This document shows positions 44,887 to 55,800 of a stretch of DNA of 64,000 bases, piece after piece (position 1 is the stretch's first letter; each line of letters starts with the position of its first letter). The position numbers and the translations under genes were made by a program. Below the pieces are notes generated by a model. That model saw only the letters and a list, made by a program, of their open reading frames with translations. It did no database searches and was not told where the DNA came from. Where the stretch lies: positions 9,628,218 through 9,692,217 of the forward strand of contig CAIIXF020000003.1 in assembly GCA_903813345.2 (NCBI GenBank), written 5' to 3'. The DNA comes from Owenia fusiformis (Eukaryota; Annelida; Polychaeta; Sabellida; Oweniidae).

Positions 44887-45890
44887 CAGGGTGTTCCATA
44901 TGTTTCAGGAATGATGCTGTATTTTTTTTTTCAATCTAGCTGATATTTTAACAAAATGTGTCCAAATATGTTGTGAATAAGTTGTAAAAGTTTCATATCA
45001 TGAAACTCAGTAGACTGAATAATATGGTTGCTATTGTAACCTAGGGGTAGGGTAGGTGGAGCAGGTATAACAATGCGCAAAACATGATATTTTTGTAAAA
45101 ATAGTAGTTTTTGTATAAAGTGTTCAAAGTATTAATTTGTCATAGTCGCATCAAACTTGTTGGAAATTAAAAAGAATAAAGGTGGATTCCTGGAAATTAA
45201 AAATGTTATCACACCCTTTATTAGCCATCATCATTATTTCAGCATCTATCCCTTCCGCATTAGTTCTCGGAAATCCACATTTTGGATAATCAGTCTCAGT
45301 TTCCCTTCCAGATTTGAACCGCTTGTACCACTCATACACTCTAGAGGTTATCATCATTGACTCCCCATGTGCATTCGTCAGGAGTTTATATCATGTCTTG
45401 TCACAGATTGTTGTGTGTTGCCTAAGCCGAAGGTTTTCCTTTGCTTATGACTTTTTCATTTTTCAAGATGGCCGCTCGTCCAAAATGACCTATGTTTATT
45501 CTCCTTTGTGACTCATGACATGACAGGTGTTTAAATTGTGATGTGATCAAGGGTGATGACATTTTTTACTTTCTTGGAGTCCACCTTCAATTTTATTTAA
45601 TTACTGACAAGTTTGATCCAACTCTGACAACCTAATACTTAGTCACACTTCGTACAAAAAAACTATTTTTACAAATATTTCATTTATTTTGCGCGTTGTT
45701 ACACCTGCTCCACCTACCCTACCCCTGGGTTACTATAGCAACCATATAATTAAGACTACTGCACCTCACGATATGAAACTTTCCTAACTTATTCAAAACA
45801 TGTTTAGACACATTGTGTCAACAATTCAGTTAGATTGAAAAGAAAACCAATAAAACACAGCATCATTCCTGAAACATATGGAACACCCTG
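44887..45890. mobile_element. Mariner-like element, 1004 bp, TA-flanked
   Basis: The ends CAGGGTGTTCCATATGTTTC and their complement GAAACATATGGAACACCCTG are flanked by TA (44885-44886 and 45891-45892). Diverged inverted arms extend roughly 190-250 bp. The interior has the HTH part of a transposase on the minus strand (45150-45395). Confidence 0.85.
45150..45395 (-). pseudogene. Mariner transposase N-terminal fragment
   Basis: The minus strand reads KLLTNAHGES, then TSRVYEWYKRFKSGRE, then YPKCGFPRT, which is the second helix-turn-helix of mariner transposases (VYEWHKRFKEGRE-type helix followed by the GRP/PRT linker). The DDE catalytic domain is absent, so it is a nonautonomous remnant. Confidence 0.8.
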
Positions 45891-46219
45891 TATATTATCC
45901 GAACACCTCTCGAAAACTTTTTCATGATTCAAATTTTATCTCCCATCTGACTGGTTTAAAAAGCCTTGAAATGTGAACATCTGCAAGGCTTATCCGAAAC
46001 TTTTGACCGGTGAAAAAGGGTAGGTGGTCCTATCAAATTTTGGTCCTACTCTCTATTGATTTATATGGTGACCTAATTACAATTATTTTCCTTATTATCT
46101 ATACACAGTCAGGGCCAGTAAGGGCCGTAAGGAAAGGGGACCATAATTTATTTTACACCGGTTCAAATAATGTTCATATTAGACAGGTTTCAAACTGTCT
46201 AGTTTTATTGAATGACTAT

Positions 46220-46610
46220 GAAAAGACTAGTCTCGGTTTGGAGAACAAAGTTCATGAGTCTACTGTACGTTACCCCTGTTCTGGACAATCTTGATATTTT
46301 AAAATAGTGTATATTTAAATGTCATCTTTTGAATATCCATGATTAAATTTGGGTGATATTTCTATATTCTTCATAAATAATTATCAGCGCAGTACACTGA
46401 TGGACTTCTTTCTACAAATCGAGACTGGTCTTTTATTGAATCGGTCTACTGCACGTTACGCCTGCTTCGGACAATTTTGATATTTTTACATCTTGTTGAT
46501 TTAAAGGTCCTCTTTTAAATATTCATAATTTAATATTTCTATATTTTTCATAAAAGACTATAAGCCAAGGAGACCGTCCTCCAAACTGAGACTTGTTCTT
46601 TCCAGTGATC
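46220..46610. repeat. Diverged copy of the TTAA-MITE family
   Basis: It starts with GTCTCGGTTTGGAGAACAAA and ends with CCTCCAAACTGAGAC. The internal words (TCTACTGTACGTTACCCCTG, CTTTTGAATATCCATGATTA) are shared with 60340-60730 and 50880-51000. Confidence 0.65.
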
Positions 46611-47049
46611 CAATTGATAAACCTGACATTTTTAGTATTTACATCCTGGTGCAGAATCTGTATTCCACTCTGACATCATTTTATCAAATGCTTTGACGTG
46701 TAAGCCATCATTTTCTGTTGTTAACTATTTAAACAGGCATACCACACATGATATTTAGTCATTTTAATGTATTAAAAAAGCACAAAAATGTTCAATATTT
46801 TCCTATGTATATTTAACTAAGAAATCCAAATAAATAATACTCATGCAATTACTTGTTTTGATGTCAAAATGGAAATAATTAGTAATACAAATTTAATGGA
46901 CATCAATAAGGCACAGAAAACACAAGTGAAAGGTAAGAGGTTCGTTCAAGAGGTACACAAAAACAAATGGAGTACCAGTTCTATTTACTAAACAACCATG
47001 GTAAATATAACCATGGTAATATAACAATATATGTAATCACTCTGAATTT

Positions 47050-47500
47050 TATATCAATACAGAAATAACCAATTCTTTTCAGTAAATGAACACATCCTTC
47101 AGATAATAAACATTGTCTACATATAATGAAAAAAATTATTTGAGCTATAGAGTGCTTCCCTCATATAAACATTATCTTCACACAATAAACATGTACAAAT
47201 AATGAGCATTACACATTGCATGAGATAATGAAGATTATTATCAGTACCAGATGATGAGATAGAGTCTTTAGATAATAAACATTGTATTTATTGTACTCAA
47301 AATAATGAGCATTATCTTTAGAATTGGATGGTGCACTGTCTTTAGATACTGAACATTCATTATCAAAATAATGAACATTATCTTAAGAATTAGATGGTGT
47401 TCATTGTCTTTAGATGTTAAACATTCAATCTCAAAATTACGAACAATATGATTATCATCAATCCTCATAATACTTGATAATAAACATCCATTACATTGTA
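47050..47500. repeat. Degenerate tandem repeat, about 30-bp unit
   Basis: Repeated variants of AATAATGAACATTATCTTTAG and GATAATAAACATTGTCT. The array is strongly diverged. Confidence 0.6.
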
Positions 47501-49801
47501 GAATAATTATTTTTGAAAACTATACTGAATGATAAAAACAGAAAAATGTGCAATATATTATGAATTTCAAATCATAGAAAAAGTAATATTATTATTTTTT
47601 GTATTAAATTGATATATAACTTTAATAAAGGACAATTTAGCGGATTGTGTAATATCACATTTGCATGCATGTTCACTTACATATACACGGTCTACTATAC
47701 CTAGCCTCTAGAAATGCATAATATACTCTGTTTGTCATGGGAGATATTTATGTAAATTACCACCTGAACTCTTATCGCGAATAGGAGTATTGTATTGTTT
47801 AGTGTACATATTTGCAAGTACCTTATTAACATCTAACAGTCTTCCGATAAACCATTCATAAGGAACAGACAAATAAAAAAAATAACATAATCATTAGTAT
47901 TAAGCCAAATGGGTTGCTTATGAACACTAAATGCAAGGTATAGTAGAGTGATATAATAACATGTATTTATATATACACAGTAATATGAGATGCTATATAT
48001 ACAATGGATGATCTCGGTCAGATTTGAACTTGATTTCACACCACAAGGAATGCATTATAGACAATACAATCCTGGTGGAGCAAAATGTATGGTACTACAC
48101 ACTACATGTTATATGTATATATAAAAATGACAAAGCCGAATGCTTGGCAAATTACAAAAATTGCAAATTTTAAAGCTGGTTGATTTTTAGGAGCTTATGC
48201 TCAAGTGCATATTTTTGAAGCTGGGGAAATAAAGTAAGCTAATTCTAACTGACTCTCGCTTTCAAATAAAATCGACTGATTATGACCTTGACATTGAAAG
48301 AAGAGACAAACTCCTGTTCCCCTCATTAATTTGGAAAAATCGCAAAACATGAATCAGATATTTTATTTTGGGGTCTAACAACAGGTTTAAAACATCATAC
48401 CAGAACCACATAAATATAGCAAATATATACATCATATGTGAAAAATCACCGGCAAATCAAACAATTTATAGTGCAATTTATCTGTATATACAGGGACAAT
48501 ATTATCGTATATACATTACAAAAGAATTACCGGTATTTATCAAAGTTCTAAAAAGCTACCAAATTATAATTAGCATCATTATAATATTTTTGATAGGAAC
48601 CAATCAGAAAGCAGGATTTCTACGTGGTACGTAATAATAAAGAATATCAGATGTTCTATTCACCATCCAATTCCAAAGTAATATATCGGATTCACTCACT
48701 TTGGACTAGGGTGGGGATTTTGACACTGCTTCAAATTCCCCACATTCAGCCAGCAAATCTTATCATAATTGCTCTAAGTTCTCACCATCCTCCAAACGCA
48801 GTGGACCATACTTCTTCAGCACTGGAAAATGACTGGTCCTCCTCTGCGTTCAGAGAATGAGTTCTCACCCGTACAAAATGTTTTTTCTTGATATAACAAT
48901 CAAAGAATAAATGGTGTTAATTCTTTTGTGTAACATCCCCAAATCACTTTGGGCCATATATTACGGGAGCTTAAATCATTGGGACCATTATTAATTTTAC
49001 ACGAAAATTTGAAATCATGTTTCAGCTGTTTAAGGATTATATGTATTGATTTCTGTACAATAATACTGAAAACCTCGCTTAAAAACTAAAATATAGGTTT
49101 AGTGCAACACCCTTACAGAACAAATCTGATAACATGAGGTATGATACAGCAAAAAAGGGTCAAAAATACCAAAAAAGTGTTTCAGTCCAGAGGATTTGAA
49201 AGGTGAGATTTTGATTTTTAACCTGTGCTCTTAAATGCTAGTCTTTTGAGAAGGTTTGAATTTTTCGTTTTTGCCCATTTTTGACACTAAATAAATAACT
49301 CTAAATACAACAGCTCAATGTTTGTCAAATTAGTCAATATCAGTTAATATATTTAATGCAGTATATGTAACATTTTTGGTATCATGACAGAAATATATCC
49401 GTCGTTCTGGGTTTTAAAAAAGTTAAACAATGATGTTTTTCAAATACCCTATAGGGATGGAGCGAGAGTGAAGAATCAAATCCTAACAGATAAATATCAC
49501 AGAAATTACATCTAGTTACTATTTATATTAGCACCAACACCAAAAACAGATCTAGGTTTTTCACAAAAAAGACAGAGTGATCTATAAAAAATTGTGTATA
49601 AAAGGTTACCCGCCTAATTCAGTAATATCCCAAGTTCTGTTTAACCCTGGAGCTATTGTCATTGTTTTGAAAATTCAGAAATGAGTTCCACATTTAAAAC
49701 TGCGATATTTTTTCTTTACATGAACATTGATTGTAATTAATACTGACCCTTGCAAAAATATCACATTAGAACCTGACAAGAATGAGATATGTTGTAAGGG
49801 C

Positions 49802-52800
49802 TTAAACACCAAGTATATCCCTAATATCAGCTATCGTTTTATCATGTCCGAGAATTTGCATGTGGTCCACACCTGCATACTCAGTGTGCGTTATTTTCTG
49901 TTTCTGCTTACTCTGCCATCTCTTAAATCCATATAAGGACCTTTGGTTTACCGTACCATCACCATCTCCATATATCGTATCAGGTTGCCTATCTGGCCAT
50001 TGTTTGGCAGAGTATTTAAAACTTGCAGGTGTCTGAACCTTGATTCCATTCATGCAATGCACTTCAATACCTGGCGCAACTTCGGAACCCTGTAGTAAGT
50101 TTTTAGTGTCTTCTCTCATATGGAAGCCATTGGGGAATTTGATATCCTCGAAAAATTGTTTATAATCATGCACCGTGTAATTGGCATTGGGTTGGGAGAC
50201 CACAATTTCGTCCTTGTCCCAGAAGTTGTCATACGGGAGAAGCCAGGCGGAACTCGGCATGCTACGTTGTTCTGGGCGCACAGTGAAGGGGTTTACGACA
50301 AATAAACCCAAGTTATCACCTGGAAAAAAATAATGTAAATTGTGAAAACAGTTCTTTTATTCTCTAAGAAAGTGAAAATGTAAACATAATATGAATGTTT
50401 TTGTAAAATTTTGACAGGGATGACAAAACTAGAAAAAAAACTCCTGAGAGTAGCAAATCCCACTGAATAAAACAATTTTTATTAAATCACTCATCAATTT
50501 TAACATTACTTGATAGGTAGTAATATTGTCTCTAAACAAAATATACAGTTATGACATGGTGTAATACAAATGTTATAAAGTCCTTCTTATATTATTTCTA
50601 AAAAGGTTCAATGACAATGAGGGATCGGCCTAGAAAATTTGAACCAAATCTGATAATCAGTATTTGCCCTATCAAAAAAATAATATTTCTATGTTTGGTG
50701 GGATAATGAGAATGTTTGTCATGAATAATCTAAAGTTAGTTATAATGTGATAAACTAAACTTAAATAGACTTCTAATTTCAACAGTTATTCAATAACAAA
50801 GTTAAATGGTAAATGATGATTTCATATATAAGGAAAGAATGTTAATTTTTCTAAATTCCTAAGAAAGTTAAATAAGAGAAAGTATTCCCAAATTAAATTA
50901 TGATTATTCAAAAGAAGACATTCAAATTTGTCCAAAGCAGGGATAATGCTCATTTAGATTGATGAGCTTCGTTCTCCAAACCGAGAATTGTCCTTTTGAA
51001 ATTTGGACACCATCCATTAAAAATGCACATAAGGTTATACCTGAGGCCATTAGCCGCAGTGTCTTTGCAGCCCCACCCCATGGTCCAGATAAACTAATCA
51101 TAGAGGAGACAAATTTATCTTTCCAAGACTGCTTCTGCTGGTTCAAAAAGTATAACATCATCACATTTCCCATGCTGTGACATACAAACACAACTTTTTT
51201 GTTGTCATTTATTTTGTATGTATCTTCTACGAGGGCCTTAAACTTCACAAAGAAGTCCTGGAGCTCATCTGGAAATAGTCAATGTAAAAACTGAATGCAA
51301 TTTATGCAAAAATCTGGTCAAGTTCAAATGTTTTAAGGGGGAGGGGGGACTGGGGGAGTTACAAGAGCTTAAACAAGACAACAGCAACAATTGAATGTTG
51401 GGTAAGCGCTCAAATGCACATCTGATGGTTCATAACATAAATTTTTTTTGTGAGACATTTTTTGACTGCCTTCCCTTTAATTTATCTTTTAGAAAATACA
51501 TATGATTAAAATTAAGTTTTTTGGTAGTTTACTACTTACTTGGGGCTTTCCTGAAATCATAGGGGGCACCACGGATGCTCTTTCCCCGTTGATATCCAGC
51601 CTTTACAAGGGCATTGGCAATGGGTGAAAAGTAACTTGCTACAAATAAAACAGAAATGCAATGAGGTGTGAGCAACTTTTCCAAAACTTTCAAAAATATT
51701 TTTTGCTGAAACAAAATTCCTTTCATGTTCAAAATATTGAGTTCTGAATTTACTTATGAAAAAACATTAGATATTTTCAATGAGTATCTGCTGCTTAAGA
51801 GACTATTTATTTAATGTTTAGATCTAAATCTTATAGAACATTAAAAATGTATACTATTAAATAACAAGACAAACAAGTATTCACTTTTTTATCGAAAATT
51901 CAAAATAGCCATGAAGTTAACCCAGCATGCCCACAAAATTATCAGATCTTAGCACTAAGGGCGCTCTTGCATCTGTTGAAAATTTCAATTTGAACGGACA
52001 AGTGAATTCACTGGAGTTTAAAAACGAGGTTTGATTTAGGTGGCGCTGCACCTGCCTGCCGGCCCAGACAGACGCACCGTGGCATGCACACCCATCAGCA
52101 CAGGACGATGACAATATAGCATATGAAAAAGTGCAAAAAGCAAAGTTCTACTCACTTGGAGAAACCTGACTGGGATCAAGCCATTCTACAGAAGAAGTGT
52201 TCCCGAATTCTCGAATTTGGATATCAACACCCGGGGAGTTAGACGTCTTTCTACTAGTTTCATTGTACACAAGTCTGAAAAAATTATTTCAAGTTTATAA
52301 CATCACTAAAATTTACAGTTTCTATATTTTTTTTTACTGTGTAATTATAGTGGATTTCTTTCTAAAATGATTAAAAAATAATCCTATTTGATTAACAGAA
52401 TTATATTGGCATAACTTGTTTGTTTCGGATTTTTTTTCATACGGTTATTTACAAATCATTCTGCAATAAAAAGGCCATTGCACTGTGTGTGATATACTCA
52501 TAATTTTTTGGTAACTATTTGTTTTTCCTTTTTTTGTATCTCAATGGGAGTCAAAGTGACTTTCATAGTTTTCACAAAAAATGTTTGCATACCCATCATG
52601 TTTTACTATACATACTAAAAAAATCAAGTTTTTATTTGCCCAACCCTTGTAAAATGATATCTTCCTTGTTCAACAAAGGAAGGGAAATTCAGTTTTAGTT
52701 TCCTTTTATAATTCGAAGAAGGAAACTCCAACTTGTATAAATAAAGACACACATTTTAAGGAGAATTATATCACAAATACTGTTACAATAGTGGTTGTCA

Positions 52801-55800
52801 GAGATTATCTACTCATCTCAATTGATTTTTTGAGGGATCTAATCACTACAATTTTCAATATACAACAGGGCTCTTGCCAGGCTTTTAGACTGTGACGCAG
52901 CACCACACTCTATTTAGCTCCCTCCACACCCTATTGGCAAATCATGACTGCTTCCACAGTCTAAACTTGGCTGAATATACAATAATGGCATGTAAAAAGG
53001 ATAAAACATAACATAAATATGATTTATCATGATTGAACAGTTATTCTGAAGATGTTAGCACCACACCCTGGTGAGAGCCCTGTACAAGTACATGTACCTT
53101 TAAAATTATACTCTACTGGGGTCAATTTTTGGAACCTTTAGTTTACAACTGTACCAAAAATGAACCCAAGGGGAAAACCTGCTAGCCATACTAACTGTGC
53201 CGAAGAATGGTAAAAATGAAAAAAACTCAAGACTTCAGTGCAGGTGTACTGTTAAATTAGAAAGCTAGTGTACAATTTACCACCAATGGAACATTAAAAT
53301 TGTAGAGCCTTTAGTACAATTTTTACAACTTTGAGAGTTATCCAAATGCAGTAAGGTTTAAGGTTTCAGCAAGGGTGGCACTATGTAGTATGTGTCTTAT
53401 AACACTGTCCTGTCTAAAAACAAGGCCACCTCAAATTTATCTTATCATTTCAAGAGCACTCTTAAAGTATAAATCATAAGGACATCTGTACTTATTAAAG
53501 TACATGGGGTGATACCAAACCAAACAAGCAGCAAACAATTAAAAATGATCGGATGATTGTTGTTATTTTAAAGAACAATAGTTCAAAACAATTTTGAAAA
53601 GAATAAAGTTACATAAAGAGGCATACATTGATTTTTATTCATATTTTTGGTGTCAATATAAGTTTCACTGGTGTTCCTTTCAAAATGTATGAACAAATCA
53701 ACAGTTCATTGCCTAACCATCCTCCTAAGAAGGTGTCCAGAATCCGTACCTCCTTCTTCCCCCCTGCTATAACCAATACTGAAGCGCCCGATTCAACTGA
53801 ATCACATGATCTAATTATGCGCAATGACTTATACATGATTTCTGTCGCAGTGTTGCGACAGCCGATCAGATTGCGAGTTCTTAATCGGGGAAATGCTAAC
53901 TGCTTATTGCAGGGGGTAAAAAAGAAAGAATATATTCTGGATTTTGAAGCTCTGTGATCGGAGGATGTTGCCTAACAGACAACCAGTTTTTCATAACAAC
54001 AACTGAACAAGGCATTAACAATATCACACAAAATGCCACCACCTGCCATTTCTTACAGAAGCCAAACTCTAAACACCTACTGCTGGACACCAAACAATGT
54101 CCACAAAAAAGTTGGAGACTAATATTTTCTCACTACTTAAGACTACTTGTGGTGGTACTGACATAAATGTGATTGCATTTGAAACCCATAACTAATGAAG
54201 ATTGAAAATAATATATTGAAAATTATTATTTGTTCAAAAGAAATTATCAGCAATATATATGTGGAATTGAGTTAACTCATTCTTTGCGTCTTTTCAAGTT
54301 CGGAAATATGCTATTGTACACCTTTAAGTTGATCACAAACAACCAAGACATAAAACTTGCGTTTATTCTCAAGAACAGCATAAGTCTCTTTAAATATGAT
54401 ACCATGTAATTTGTGAAGTCAGACCAGGACACAAGGAACTGAAAACACTCAATGAAATCATGTGATCACATGTCATATGATGGCTAACCACACTTTTCAT
54501 TTGATATGGCAAATGTTATTTGATAAATAAAATTTGGCACTGAACAACAGAGAGTAACAGGGTTAAGATGAACTTTTAAGCTAGTGTGTCCCAATAAATA
54601 AAGTAACTTATCAAAGAAAATTTCCATACAAATGTTTTAAATGTTTCATTCATTTCCCAATGAATGCATTCTATTTACAATTTTGAAGCTGATGAGAGCT
54701 CAATGATTAAAAAGAATATGGGTATATGTGAGAATCACTATCAAATGAAGATGCAGTGAACAATATTTCACTTGATATTTGGTTTGAACAAGACCTACAG
54801 TGAAAATATCATACTTTAAAGAGCAATATAATCACCATGTTAATTATCCAAATGAAGGAAGTTCTGTATTTTTTTACTTCCATATTTTGAACTACAGTGA
54901 TAAATACTACATTTTTAAAGCGCAAAATCGCCCCTATGTATGTAATCTACCCAATTTGGCCCGAATCTAATTATGTGACGGAACCTGTAAAGATTTAATA
55001 GGTAGTTAATAGGATGAGCAGTTTTCCTTTAATATTGCTGACAAAATTTATGTGGCGCCTTAACCCACCCAACTGTCCTGACAGAAGCTGCAGATATTAT
55101 ATATCAAAACATATGACAGAAAAAAATATTTGGCAAACAACACAATTGTACCTAATTCACTTTGTAATAAAGATACACACATATTATACACATATAATAA
55201 TCATTAATTAACCTTATTTCAAATTTACAAAAGTGTGCAATCAGACAAATGAAATATTATGAATTAGATATAGAAAATGGAACAGATAATGTATTCAATA
55301 AAATACAACTGTTCTTTGTAGTATTAAAAAGTATTATTTTCAATTCATGAGAAAAAATCTCCTCTAAGTTGTATCATAAGTAATTTGTTGTAATGTTACA
55401 TAATTATTTTGTTTTAATCTTCTATTCTGTATGCATTTCAGTCACTACTTGATTCAAGTTAAGAACAAGATAAATTCATTTCATAATCAAATTGAAGTGC
55501 TTAAAGATACAGTTTACAAGAGTATCATTCCTTATCTAGAAGTATCTTATCTTGAGCCTTTCCTCAAACCATGATCACTGGTCAGTATCAAACAAAGGTA
55601 ACGACCGTTACCTTCGCATTTAAGATGGCGGACGTTAAGTGTCGATTTAGATATTAGATTTAATTGAATTAAAATAGTTTATAGTTGACAAAAGGCTTTG
55701 ATATTTGAATCAGGCTTATATGACATGGAAACTCCGGAGTATGATAATTTGTTCATAAATCGTGCATAGGTACCACAGTTCATTTATGTCTTTGAATCTT

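Larger units (their letters stand above)
45893..49801. other. Intergenic stretch downstream of both the ankyrin and PLA2G15 genes
   Basis: No exon was recognised. It contains a copy of the TCTCGGTTTGGAGAAC repeat family at about 46220-46610 and a degenerate array of AATAATGAACATTATCTTTAG words at 47050-47500. The 3' UTR of PLA2G15 must begin at 49801 on the minus strand, but its end is not fixed. The ORFs 46010-46294, 48368-48634 and 48624-48860 have no recognisable domain. Confidence 0.45.

Noticed and set aside
53628-53957. 109-residue ORF in PLA2G15 intron 2
   Set aside because: It has no recognisable domain and spans a weak inverted repeat, so it is more likely transposon-derived noncoding sequence.
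55621-55660. ATGGCGGACGTTAAG, a start-like sequence after a palindrome
   Set aside because: The frame closes after ten codons and no donor was seen. It resembles a gene start only superficially.
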